Assembly (NCBI GenBank): GCA_948750805.1
Contig: CAPZYV010000008.1
Span: 1 to 16,063, forward strand
Reading direction: 5' to 3'
Source of the DNA: an uncultured Bacilli bacterium
GTDB lineage: Bacteria > Bacillota_I > Bacilli_A > RF39 > UBA660
DNA: 16,063 nt
Shown here: positions 7,425-14,801 of the stretch, in pieces
Numbering within the stretch: position 1 is the stretch's first letter
Layout: each line of letters begins with the position of its first letter
The notes under the pieces: generated by a model
Told to the model about the DNA's origin: nothing
Seen by the model: the letters and a program-made list of their open reading frames with translations, nothing else
The model's database searches: none
Program-made: the position numbers and the translations under genes

Positions 7425-9038
7425 CTATTTTATTCTTATATTATATGCTAAATTTCTTACAGTAATAATAGCATTAATTGAATCCGCATTAATAATATTA
7501 CTTGGAACTTTAACTATTAACTTTTCATCATAAGTACCTTTATTATAAACACTAGCTGTTGTATTATAATTTTTATCACCAATTTTATATTTTATTTCCA
7601 TAAAATCTTCAAAAAAATCTTTAAAATTTCGCTTCGCATTCATATATTTTGAATTAGCATCCAAACTTAATTCATAATCAAATACTAAAAAAGTAAACCT
7701 TCCTATTTCTGAACCTGTTATTGATACTGCATCACTTGCATCATAACAATTATTAGCTGTTACACAATATTTATAAGTATATAAAACTCTATTACTTATT
7801 TCATAACTACTAATAATGGCATTTGTATCTTTTAAATTTGTTGTCTTAAAATTCATATTAGCACCAATAATAATATTATTAGTATTAATTTTACTTTTTT
7901 CTATACTAGGTTTAATTGTAATATTTTTATTTTGAGGTCCAAAATGTTTTTCATCATTATTAAAACCTGAATAAGCTACAATTGAATATTTTTTTTCTAA
8001 CTCTCCCTTATTTAATTCATATACTAATATACAAGCAGTGGTCGAATTAGCTTTTATTTTAGCTCCAGTATAAGGATTACCATAATCTTTAAAATAATTT
8101 CCTAAATAAATTGTTGGTGATACAAATCTTTTATTAACATAAACTCTTAAATTAGCATCATTAAATACTTTATCTTCATGATATCTATTAGTTAATTCCA
8201 ATTCCAAAATTAAATATGTTTTTCCTTTATTTAATGATTTACCATTTAAAGTTAAATCTGATATAAAAGAATCCTTAATTTTAACATTTATATAACCAAA
8301 AGCAAAAGACTCATTTTCTTTATAAACTTTTCTAACTTCATAGTTAGAATAAATTATAGAACCTATTAAAATAAAAGCTACTATAAATATAATTGTAAAA
8401 ATAAACTTATTTTCTTTATAATAATATCCTAACTCTCTAAAAAAACGTCTTATAGTTCTTTTAGTTTTATATGAATCTTTACCCACTAAAAATTCAAACT
8501 CTTCATCATCTTCACTACTAATTTCTAAATTATTTAAATCATTTTCGAAGTTAAATTTTTTAATATTAAAGCCTACACCTCTAATTATAAATAAAATAAT
8601 AAATATATATTGGCTGTAATGAATTATTGTAAATACGTCACGAATAATCCGAGCCATCGTAAAATTAAGAGTACCTTCTTCAATTTGCCCAAAAATATTT
8701 ATACAAGTAGTTAACAAAATAAATATTCCAATATAATAAATAATACTAAAACTATAAAACTTTGTTGGTTTTTCTTTATTTTGTAATAAAAAATATAAAG
8801 CTATCAAAACAGTTAATATTACAATAACTGCTACATACATAAATATATTTATATAATTACTAGCAAGTCCTGATAAAATATTTGTAAAACTAAATGAGTA
8901 GTCATAAGCTACATAAGAACTAAAAAAGCTAACTATAGTTTTAGTTTTAATTATCAAATAAATCATTGGCAATAACAACAACAAATGAATTATTCTAAAA
9001 TGTTTAATTAAAAATGCATACGGTTTTTTAAGTATCAT
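7425..9038 (-). CDS. Five-TM membrane protein with a large extracytoplasmic beta-rich domain, function unknown
   Basis: I do not recognise a named family. The 537-residue protein has likely membrane helices at about 15-31, 62-85, 94-117, 133-153 and 211-231. Between helices 4 and 5 is an acidic then basic loop (ISSEDDEEFEFL, then KTKRTIRRFFRE). The roughly 305-residue C-terminal part is beta-rich and probably outside the cell. Its start (DLTLNGKSLNKGKTYLILEL at 253-272 with ELTNR after) resembles the immunoglobulin-like DUF4352-type domains of Firmicutes surface lipoproteins; this is a weak resemblance. It has a possible disulphide pair (CVTANNC, near 450). The ATG at 9038 is chosen over a GTG at 9047 because AGGTGAG lies at the right distance. 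The gene has its own promoter and terminator and sits upstream of the RelA/SpoT homologue, with no visible functional link. Confidence 0.75.
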   Translation of the reverse strand: MILKKPYAFLIKHFRIIHLLLLLPMIYLIIKTKTIVSFFSSYVAYDYSFSFTNILSGLASNYINIFMYVAVIVILTVLIALYFLLQNKEKPTKFYSFSIIYYIGIFILLTTCINIFGQIEEGTLNFTMARIIRDVFTIIHYSQYIFIILFIIRGVGFNIKKFNFENDLNNLEISSEDDEEFEFLVGKDSYKTKRTIRRFFRELGYYYKENKFIFTIIFIVAFILIGSIIYSNYEVRKVYKENESFAFGYINVKIKDSFISDLTLNGKSLNKGKTYLILELELTNRYHEDKVFNDANLRVYVNKRFVSPTIYLGNYFKDYGNPYTGAKIKANSTTACILVYELNKGELEKKYSIVAYSGFNNDEKHFGPQNKNITIKPSIEKSKINTNNIIIGANMNFKTTNLKDTNAIISSYEISNRVLYTYKYCVTANNCYDASDAVSITGSEIGRFTFLVFDYELSLDANSKYMNAKRNFKDFFEDFMEIKYKIGDKNYNTTASVYNKGTYDEKLIVKVPSNIINADSINAIITVRNLAYNIRIK

Positions 9039-9057
9039 TAGTCTCACCTACTATATA

Positions 9058-9086
9058 ATTTTAACAAACAAAACTTCCTTTGTAAA
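9058..9086 (-). promoter_or_regulatory. Promoter of the five-TM membrane protein gene
   Basis: The minus strand reads TTTACA, 17 nt, TAAAAT, with a start expected about 13 nt before the ATG at 9038. It is divergent from the small-RNA promoter at 9114. Confidence 0.65.
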
Positions 9087-9113
9087 TTTTTTTTAAATTT
9101 TTCTTAAAAGTTA

Positions 9114-9142
9114 TTGACAAAAAATCTTTTATCAGTTAATAT
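9114..9142 (+). promoter_or_regulatory. Promoter of the small-RNA candidate
   Basis: The plus strand reads TTGACA (perfect), 17 nt, TAATAT (4 of 6). A TATAAC box three bases further on is an alternative with a 20-nt spacer. The expected start near 9149 coincides with the first base of a perfect hairpin. Confidence 0.65.
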
Positions 9143-9148
9143 AACAAT

Positions 9149-9248
9149 CACCAATTCACTTACAGGCGAATTGGTGCTAGTATCACACTAGTCAACCCCT
9201 TTTTATTCTTTTTAGAAGCTGTCTTCAGGGGGCAGCTTCTCTTTTTTT
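9149..9248 (+). ncRNA. Candidate free-standing small RNA, about 100 nt
   Basis: It lies between a consensus promoter and a strong terminator, and no ORF fits. Hairpin 1 is a perfect 9-bp stem (9149-9157 with 9168-9176; 10-nt loop). Hairpin 2 (CTAGT/ACTAG, 9177-9181 with 9187-9191) follows with no gap, so the two could stack. An unpaired pyrimidine-rich stretch with CCCC at 9196-9199 follows, then the terminator stem. The CCCC could pair with the GGGGG at 9228-9232 in the terminator loop (pseudoknot or switch), or with G-rich ribosome binding sites of target mRNAs, as in known C-rich Firmicutes sRNAs. I do not recognise it as 6S, SRP, RNase P, tmRNA or a named riboswitch. It could be a terminated leader of the downstream ATPase gene, but that gene has its own promoter. 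Confidence 0.6.
9214..9248 (+). terminator. Strong intrinsic terminator of the small-RNA candidate
   Basis: The stem AGAAGCTG/CAGCTTCT (9214-9221 with 9233-9240) is extendable by a G-U and a C-G pair. It is followed by C and seven T. It is the most GC-rich terminator in the window. Confidence 0.88.
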
Positions 9249-9292
9249 GTAAAAAAATATTAAGTAATATATATTTATCTAATAATATTAAC

Positions 9293-9321
9293 TTGTTTTA
9301 ATTATATCTTTATTGTATAAT
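9293..9321 (+). promoter_or_regulatory. Promoter of the PilB/GspE-type ATPase gene
   Basis: The plus strand reads TTGTTT, 17 nt, TATAAT, with a start about 6 nt before the ribosome binding site. The rest of the gap 9249-9292 is plain AT-rich sequence. Confidence 0.6.
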
Positions 9322-9348
9322 TATTTTAATAATAGGTGGTGTCTTTTT

Positions 9349-10554
9349 ATGAGAGAATTTGATTTTGAACATAATTCAATAGTTGAAATCGTTAATGAAA
9401 TAATAATGGATGCTATAAAGAAGAAAGCTAGTGATATTCACTTTGACCCTACTAAAGATACTTTAATGGTGCGAATTAGAATAGATGGTGAATTAATTGA
9501 CTATGCTAAAATACCTAATGATTTAAAGAAAAATGTTATCACTCGTATTAAAATTATTAGTGGTATGAACATCACCGAAAGCAGATTACCTCAAGATGGT
9601 GCCATAAAAAACGCTCTTGATAATTCTTCTCTAGACTTACGTGTTTCTTCCCTTCCTGTTGTTAATGGAGAAAAAATGGTAATAAGAATTCTTGATTATA
9701 GTATGAGCTTAAATGGTTTAGAAAACCTAGGATTTTCTAAAAATAATTTAGCTAAAGTAAATAAAATGATTCAAAATGAAAATGGTTTAATTTTAGTAAC
9801 AGGGGCAACAGGAACAGGTAAATCCACTACTGTATATGCCCTACTCCAAAAATTAAATACTAAAGAGCGGAATATCATAACAGTCGAGGACCCTGTAGAA
9901 ATGAAAATAGCGGGTATTAATCAAGTTCAAGTATTAAGTGAAATAGGTCTCACTTTTAGTCATACATTAAGAAGTATTTTAAGACAAGACCCTGATATCA
10001 TAATGGTTGGTGAAATTCGTGATGATGAAACAGCTCACATTGGTGTAAGAGCAAGTATTACTGGCCATTTAGTTTTATCAACAGTACACACTAATAATTC
10101 TCTAACTACTATTGAACGTTTACTAGATATGAAAGTAGAACGTTATTTATTAAGTTCTGCACTAACTGGAATCATTTCCCAAAAACTAGTAAAAAAACTT
10201 TGTCCTAAATGCCAAAAAACTAGAAAAACAACAGAATATGAAAAAAAATTATTTAAAAAACACTTAGGTAAAGAAATCACAGAGATTGCTATCCCTACAG
10301 GATGTCCAAATTGTAATCATGGTTTTTTAGGTCGAATTGCCATTCATGAAGTATTATCTATTAATGAAAATATTAGAGAAGCTATAAATAGCAACATTAA
10401 AAGAAAAGAGTTAAAACATTTAGTATATAACTCCAAAGAAGACATAACAACAATGTTTGAAGATGGTCTAGAAAAAGTAGTTCTTGGCCTAACCACAATT
10501 GAAGAAATATTAAAAACAGTCGATGTCGCTAGTTCTGAAGAATTAGAAGTTTAA
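9349..10554 (+). CDS. PilB/GspE/ComGA-family secretion or pilus-assembly ATPase
   Basis: The 401-residue hexameric motor ATPase powers assembly of type IV pili, a type II secretion pseudopilus or a competence pilus from the cytoplasmic side. The N-terminal domain includes ASDIHFDP (27-34). All core motifs are present: Walker A GATGTGKST (152-160), Asp box TVEDPVE (178-184), Walker B DPDIIMVGEIRD (214-225) and His box TGHLVLSTVHTNN (238-250). The tetracysteine zinc site CPKC...CPNC (285-288, 319-322) marks PilB/GspE rather than PilT. The ATG at 9349 has AGGTGG 9 nt upstream; a longer TTG-start reading would begin inside the promoter. It lacks the extra N-terminal domains of long PilB proteins, as ComGA does. 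No inner-membrane, pilin or peptidase gene is beside it. It is the only plus-strand gene here. Confidence 0.93.
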   Translation: MREFDFEHNSIVEIVNEIIMDAIKKKASDIHFDPTKDTLMVRIRIDGELIDYAKIPNDLKKNVITRIKIISGMNITESRLPQDGAIKNALDNSSLDLRVSSLPVVNGEKMVIRILDYSMSLNGLENLGFSKNNLAKVNKMIQNENGLILVTGATGTGKSTTVYALLQKLNTKERNIITVEDPVEMKIAGINQVQVLSEIGLTFSHTLRSILRQDPDIIMVGEIRDDETAHIGVRASITGHLVLSTVHTNNSLTTIERLLDMKVERYLLSSALTGIISQKLVKKLCPKCQKTRKTTEYEKKLFKKHLGKEITEIAIPTGCPNCNHGFLGRIAIHEVLSINENIREAINSNIKRKELKHLVYNSKEDITTMFEDGLEKVVLGLTTIEEILKTVDVASSEELEV

Positions 10555-10556
10555 AA

Positions 10557-10582
10557 AAATTTGCAAGTAAATTTGCAAATTT
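10557..10582. terminator. Bidirectional terminator between convergent genes
   Basis: A perfect 10-bp stem AAATTTGCAA/TTGCAAATTT with a 6-nt loop is flanked by A-runs and T-runs on both strands. It sits exactly between the stops of the ATPase (10554) and the convergent membrane-protein gene (10583). Confidence 0.8.
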
Positions 10583-11068
10583 TTATTTTCTTTTAAACCC
10601 TTTTTTTATTAATTTTGAAATATAATTAACTAATAATATAATTATATATTCAAAATATAAATATAGTAACATAATCTTATAAGTCAAAACCAATTTTTGT
10701 TTTACAAAATAAACCATAAATGGAATAAGCATTACTATAAATAATAAAATTAAATTCAAAAAATTTTTTTTATAAAATTCTTTTTTTATTTTTTCTCTTT
10801 TTTCATAAAAACTATTCATAAATAAATATAAACACATAACTGCAAAAAGATACTTATCAACAAACTCTTTTCCAAAAGAAGAAAAATAATAAAAAGCAAT
10901 AATTAAAAATAAAGTATCTATTCTAAATATTTTAAAGAAATTCTTTTTTAAATACTTTAAAGAAAAAGTTTTATAATTATCATTATTTAAATTATTTAAT
11001 ATACTAACAATAAAAAATAATATCCACGGTACAAACGTAATAATAACTATATAATTATCTATTTTCAT
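10583..11068 (-). CDS. Small polytopic membrane protein, function unknown
   Basis: This 161-residue, very hydrophobic and Lys-rich protein has about five predicted helices (about 6-24, 50-64, 71-87, 102-122 and 130-151). It has a basic C-terminus (KLIKKGFKRK), which suggests that end is cytoplasmic. There is no recognisable family or catalytic motif. The start is the ATG at 11068, with AAGGAG 7 nt upstream; this overlaps the end of queH by 14 nt, so translation is probably coupled. It is the last gene of the murG-murB-ftsQ-queH operon and is followed directly by a terminator. A role in the envelope is only a guess from position. Confidence 0.7.
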   Translation of the reverse strand: MKIDNYIVIITFVPWILFFIVSILNNLNNDNYKTFSLKYLKKNFFKIFRIDTLFLIIAFYYFSSFGKEFVDKYLFAVMCLYLFMNSFYEKREKIKKEFYKKNFLNLILLFIVMLIPFMVYFVKQKLVLTYKIMLLYLYFEYIIILLVNYISKLIKKGFKRK

Positions 11069-11687
11069 TACTAAACTCCTTTCCATATAAACAACCACAA
11101 TAATCTTGTCTATATAGATTGTATAATTTACTATACTCTATACTTCTTTTATAGCCATCATTTTTTTTGAAATCACCATAAATAAAAGGAATCCCCACTT
11201 GTTTTTCTATTTCTTCCCCAATTCTATTTATAATTTGACTATTTTTATGAGGACTAACAGTTAAAGTTGTTCCAAAAAATTCATAATTATTCTGAAGAGC
11301 ACATAAAGCTGTTTTCTTTATTCGCAAATAAAAACACTTATTACACCTAGCTCCCCCTTCAACTTCACATTCCAATCCTTTAGCTATTTTTTTAAACTCT
11401 AAATTATCATAAACACAGTCTAAATAATCTAACTTAATATTAGGTTCTTTTATTTTTAGTTCATTTATAAACCTAATTTGTTCATTTTTTCGATGAATAT
11501 ATTCTTCTTCTGGCTCTATATTAGGATTATAATAAAAAACTGTTATGTCAAAATAATCTTTTAAAAAACTAATTACTTCTGTAGAACAAGGACCACAACA
11601 ACTATGTAAAAGTAGCTTTTTTTTACCTTTAAAATTTTTAACTAAATCTTTTAATTTATTCTGGTAATTTATTTTTTGTTCCATCAT
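11055..11687 (-). CDS. queH: Epoxyqueuosine reductase QueH
   Basis: QueH performs the last step of queuosine formation at tRNA position 34, reducing epoxyqueuosine to queuosine; it replaces the unrelated QueG. The 210-residue protein matches the family (former DUF208) in length and motifs: LLLHSCCGPCS (25-35, with the adjacent-cysteine metal site C30-C31), YNPNIEPEEEYIHR (53-66), GGARCNKCFYLRI (111-123; C115, C118), FGTTLTVSPHKN (138-149) and YRQDYCGC (192-199). These cysteines bind the Fe-S cluster and a second metal. I chose the ATG at 11687, with CAGGGG 9 nt upstream; 11696 and 11684 are possible. The start lies inside ftsQ (32-nt overlap), and the end overlaps the next gene. Finding it inside a division and cell-wall operon is unusual. 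Confidence 0.92.
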   Translation of the reverse strand: MMEQKINYQNKLKDLVKNFKGKKKLLLHSCCGPCSTEVISFLKDYFDITVFYYNPNIEPEEEYIHRKNEQIRFINELKIKEPNIKLDYLDCVYDNLEFKKIAKGLECEVEGGARCNKCFYLRIKKTALCALQNNYEFFGTTLTVSPHKNSQIINRIGEEIEKQVGIPFIYGDFKKNDGYKRSIEYSKLYNLYRQDYCGCLYGKEFSNENR

Positions 11688-12426
11688 CTTTATCATCCCC
11701 TGAACTACTTCCAAACTCTGTAAATAAACCAACTAAATCATTATTACTATCATAACTATCTAAATAAAGAGTTCCTTTTTTATCTCCAACTAGCATATAA
11801 AATTCCTTATAATTATTTAGTCTTTTCATATTAAGAATATTAACATATGCATGATTACCATCATTCATCCTAAGAAAGAATCTACTATCATCAATTACAA
11901 CCTCTTCGCTAATGTCAGGGTCATATTCTATTTCATTAATCATATTTATAATATCAAAATGAACACTTTTAAAAGAAGTTATAAAATCTTTAAGTAAATC
12001 AATAGGAACATAATTTATAAGGGTTGGAATACCTAAATACTTATTAGAATTTTCTACTTCTTTACCATTACTAAGAACTACTTTATTAGTATTACGATTA
12101 TAAAATAAAGGACTTGCTTCTACAACATCAATAATAATAGTTCCATTTATTTTTTTCGTTATTTTTACGTCATTAACAAGCTCTAAAGATTTAATCTTAT
12201 TAATTAAAGTTCTCTTACTAGTTTTAAAAATTGAAGGATAATCTTTAATACCTGCTACTTCAATTATTTCATTATCGCTTAAAAAATTCGTATTTTTAAT
12301 ATAAATATTTTTAATTGGCATTGTAAAAAAAGTATAAAAAAGCATACCTATTATATATAAAAATAATAGTAATACAACGAAAGCTTTAATATTAAGTTTT
12401 CTCTTTACTTTTTTATTCTTTTTCAA
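11656..12426 (-). CDS. ftsQ: Cell division protein FtsQ/DivIB
   Basis: This bitopic divisome protein links the Z-ring to septal peptidoglycan synthesis as part of FtsQ-FtsL-FtsB (DivIB-FtsL-DivIC). The 256-residue protein has a basic cytoplasmic N-terminus (KKNKKVKRK), one TM helix (about 14-35), a POTRA domain (about 37-104: MPIKNIYIKNTNFLSDNEI...LVNDVKITKKINGTIIIDVVEASP), then the beta domain and a polar tail (SSSGDDKDDGTKNKLPE). Length and layout match DivIB (about 263 residues). The start appears to be TTG at 12426: the preceding GGAAGTGA is a weak binding site overlapping the murB stop, and the next in-frame Met is within the TM helix. It follows murG-murB in the canonical dcw order, but ftsA does not come next. 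Confidence 0.9.
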   Translation of the reverse strand: MKKNKKVKRKLNIKAFVVLLLFLYIIGMLFYTFFTMPIKNIYIKNTNFLSDNEIIEVAGIKDYPSIFKTSKRTLINKIKSLELVNDVKITKKINGTIIIDVVEASPLFYNRNTNKVVLSNGKEVENSNKYLGIPTLINYVPIDLLKDFITSFKSVHFDIINMINEIEYDPDISEEVVIDDSRFFLRMNDGNHAYVNILNMKRLNNYKEFYMLVGDKKGTLYLDSYDSNNDLVGLFTEFGSSSGDDKDDGTKNKLPE

Positions 12427-12431
12427 TCATT

Positions 12432-13310
12432 TCACTTCCAGTCTAGTATCTCTTGTTCTAAAATTAAATCAATACCATATTTATTCTTAATTTCTTTATG
12501 TACTAATTCTATCAAATTTTTAATGTCATTACTAGTAGCATTACCAGTATTTACAATAAAATTAGCATGTTTTTCAGATATTTCTGCTCCTCCAATTTTA
12601 ATTCCTTTAAGACCAGCTTCTTCTATTAATCTTCCCGCATGGTCATTGATAGGATTTCTAAAAACACTACCTGCTGAAGGAAATTCAAGTGGTTGACTTT
12701 TAAGTCTTCGTTCACATCTATCCTTAATAATTTTTTCAGAAACCGCTTTGTTGCCTTTTTCTAATTTAAACCTAGCCTCTAATACAATAAAGCCTAATTC
12801 TTTAATATTACTAGTGCGATAACTAATTTCTAAATCAGTCTTCGAAACTTCTTTAACTTCAAAATTTTTTGTTAACACTTTTAAACTTATTAAGTTGTCA
12901 AATATTTCTGAATTATAAGCCCCAGCATTATTATTAATACTTCCTCCTACAGTACCTGGAATATTTATTGCCCACTCTAATCCTGTAAGGTTATTATTTA
13001 CTGTTTTTTTAGTTAAAGTCCCCATCATCGTTCCCGCTCCAACTAAAACTTCTAAATCATTTATTTCAATATAATTAAGACCATCTAATTTAATTATCGC
13101 TCCCAAAAAATAATCATCTAAAATAACATTAGACCCAGCTCCTAATATAAAATATTCGATATTTTGTTCTTTTAAAACTCGAAGAATATTTATTAAAGCA
13201 TCTATATTATTAACACTAATTAAATATTTAGCCTTACTTTCAACTTTATAAGTATTATAATTTTTTAAAGAAACATTTTCTTTTACAATTACGTCTTTTA
13301 CATCATTCAT
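12432..13310 (-). CDS. murB: UDP-N-acetylenolpyruvoylglucosamine reductase MurB
   Basis: This cytoplasmic FAD enzyme reduces UDP-GlcNAc-enolpyruvate to UDP-MurNAc with NADPH, the second committed step of peptidoglycan synthesis. The 292 residues match MurB of Gram-positive (type II) form. FAD-binding motifs are YFILGAGSNVIL (53-64) and INIPGTVGGSINNNAGAY (115-132). ISYRTS (162-167) follows. The catalytic serine is in PSAGSVFRNP (Ser215), then GRLIEEAGLKG (226-236) and AEISEKHANFIVN (242-254). The C-terminal glutamates ELxxE-like (LEQEILDW) include the catalytic acid. The ATG at 13310 overlaps the murG stop by 8 nt, with GGAG 8 nt upstream inside murG, so the two are coupled. Confidence 0.97.
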   Translation of the reverse strand: MNDVKDVIVKENVSLKNYNTYKVESKAKYLISVNNIDALINILRVLKEQNIEYFILGAGSNVILDDYFLGAIIKLDGLNYIEINDLEVLVGAGTMMGTLTKKTVNNNLTGLEWAINIPGTVGGSINNNAGAYNSEIFDNLISLKVLTKNFEVKEVSKTDLEISYRTSNIKELGFIVLEARFKLEKGNKAVSEKIIKDRCERRLKSQPLEFPSAGSVFRNPINDHAGRLIEEAGLKGIKIGGAEISEKHANFIVNTGNATSNDIKNLIELVHKEIKNKYGIDLILEQEILDWK

Positions 13311-14385
13311 TTAATAGCTCCTTTAATTCCTGTACAATCACATCACTACTGTCAGTTTTACCTAAATTTTTTAAATTCATTTTCATAATTTCATATTTTT
13401 GTTTATCATTCAATAAATCCGTCACTAAATTAAATAAAGTTTTTCCATCTAAATCTTTTTCTTCAATTAATAGTCCAGCATTAGCATCGACAATTTCTTT
13501 TGCATTATAAAATTGATGATTATTAGCAACATAAGGACTTGGTACAAATATAGCTGGTAAACTTAAAGCTAAAATTTCACTAATGGTACTAGCCCCTGCT
13601 CTTGTAACTATTAAACTAGCATTTTTCATTAAACCTGGCAAATTATCCAAATATGGTAAAACTTTAATATTTTGACTAAATCTTGACCCACTAACAAAGT
13701 TATCATAATAATTCTTACCTGTTATATATAAAACTTGGTATTCACTTTTTCTACTTAAACGTAAAAACTCTTTTAACTTTTCGTTCATAGAACTACTTCC
13801 TAAAGAACCTCCAACTATTATAACAAGCTTTTTACTATTATCAAGACCAATTTCGCTTTTTTTAATTTCTTTTGCATTTATTGCAGCTTCTCCACAAGGA
13901 TTACCAGTATAAATAACTTTTTTAGCTTTTTTAAATTTATTCATAGTTGACAAAAAAGAAACTGCTACTAAATCTACATTACGTGCTAAAAATTTATTAG
14001 TTTTACCAATTAAGCTATTTTGTTCATGTAAAAAAGTTTTAATATTTAATTTCTTCGCTGCTTTCAAAACAGGATAAGTAACATATCCTCCAAACCCTAA
14101 TACAATATCTGGTTTAAAATCTTTGAGTATCTTTAAACATCTATGATAACTATTAGTTAGTAAAAAAGTATTCTTAATATTTTTAAATATATTCTTATTT
14201 AAACCATTAATTAAAATACCTTCATAAGGAATTCCTCTATTAGGTATAAGTTCACTTTCCATCCTTGTTTTAGTTCCTATATATAATACTTCCAAGTTTT
14301 TTTCTGTTTTTTTAAGTTTGTCAAGTATTGCTAAAGCTGGATATATATGACCACCAGTCCCACCAGCACTAACAACTATGCGCAT
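13303..14385 (-). CDS. murG: MurG, undecaprenyl-PP-MurNAc-pentapeptide GlcNAc transferase
   Basis: MurG is a membrane-associated GT28 enzyme that adds GlcNAc to lipid I to make lipid II. The 360 residues have the usual length. The three diagnostic glycine-rich motifs are present: AGGTGGHIYPALAI (7-20), GFGGYVTYPVLKAAK (97-111) and VVGGSLGSSS-like (VGGSLGSSS, 191-199). LHEQNS (119-124), TRAGASTISE (261-270) and NNHQFYNA (288-295) line the lipid I and UDP-GlcNAc sites. The ATG at 14385 has GAGGTGAG upstream. The product feeds the MurJ-like flippases. A TATAAT box lies 19 bp upstream without a good -35, so an internal promoter is possible. Confidence 0.97.
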   Translation of the reverse strand: MRIVVSAGGTGGHIYPALAILDKLKKTEKNLEVLYIGTKTRMESELIPNRGIPYEGILINGLNKNIFKNIKNTFLLTNSYHRCLKILKDFKPDIVLGFGGYVTYPVLKAAKKLNIKTFLHEQNSLIGKTNKFLARNVDLVAVSFLSTMNKFKKAKKVIYTGNPCGEAAINAKEIKKSEIGLDNSKKLVIIVGGSLGSSSMNEKLKEFLRLSRKSEYQVLYITGKNYYDNFVSGSRFSQNIKVLPYLDNLPGLMKNASLIVTRAGASTISEILALSLPAIFVPSPYVANNHQFYNAKEIVDANAGLLIEEKDLDGKTLFNLVTDLLNDKQKYEIMKMNLKNLGKTDSSDVIVQELKELLNE

Positions 14386-14403
14386 AAACTCACCTCTTAT
14401 TTA

Positions 14404-14409
14404 ATTATA
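14404..14409 (-). promoter_or_regulatory. Possible internal -10 box before murG
   Basis: TATAAT on the minus strand lies 19 bp upstream of the murG ATG at 14385, but no acceptable -35 hexamer is present at 16-18 nt. The 86-bp gap it lies in is otherwise nearly pure A/T with no convincing terminator, so read-through from the genes before is likely. Confidence 0.3.
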
Positions 14410-14471
14410 CTATAAATTATTAAAAAAACTATCATTTTTAATTAATTAGACTTATTTTAAGTAAATCTTTA

Positions 14472-14801
14472 TTACCAAAATAATCCTTTTAAAGCATCAA
14501 ATATCCCTGATATACCATTAGTCATAATATCACTTACACTACTTGATATTTTATTGCCAATTTTTGTCACTCCATTTGAATAATCAACTTTTTCATCTTT
14601 TAAATAATCTTTTACATCAACCATTTCTCCATTTTCAATATCTTTTTCAAATTGTTCCATAGCTTCTTTAGTAAGAACTGCTCTATTTCCCGTCTTAGTT
14701 TCATAATAACCACTTTCATAAGCAATAATAAGAGCTACAAAAATAATTATAAGCACCCATAAAATTCTAAAAAAATATTTACTTTTCTTATTTTTTTTCA
14801 T
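14472..14801 (-). CDS. Small single-pass membrane protein, function unknown
   Basis: This 109-residue protein has a basic N-terminus (KKNKKSKYFFR), one TM helix (about 9-28) and a mostly polar part that is probably outside the cell. That part has an acidic helix (TKEAMEQFEKDIENG, 45-59) and ends in an amphipathic glycine- and aromatic-containing helix (GISGIFDALKGLFW, 96-109). I know no family for it. The start is the ATG at 14801, with GGAGG 6 nt upstream, overlapping the end of the SpoIIP-like gene by 14 nt, which implies coupled production. Position and topology suggest a partner of that protein in the envelope; this is inference only. Confidence 0.75.
   Translation of the reverse strand: MKKNKKSKYFFRILWVLIIIFVALIIAYESGYYETKTGNRAVLTKEAMEQFEKDIENGEMVDVKDYLKDEKVDYSNGVTKIGNKISSSVSDIMTNGISGIFDALKGLFW

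Noticed and set aside
9149..9248. A c-di-GMP riboswitch controlling the pilus ATPase
   Set aside because: The context is tempting, but I see none of the conserved GEMM core sequences, and the RNA terminates before a separate promoter for the ATPase.
9313..9348. A longer start (TTG at 9313) for the pilus ATPase
   Set aside because: The TTG directly precedes the TATAAT box of the gene's own promoter; the ATG at 9349 has an AGGTGG site at proper distance.
14386..14471. Terminator between the small one-TM gene and murG
   Set aside because: The only possible stems here are pure A-T or 5 bp long; they would not be stable enough to call.
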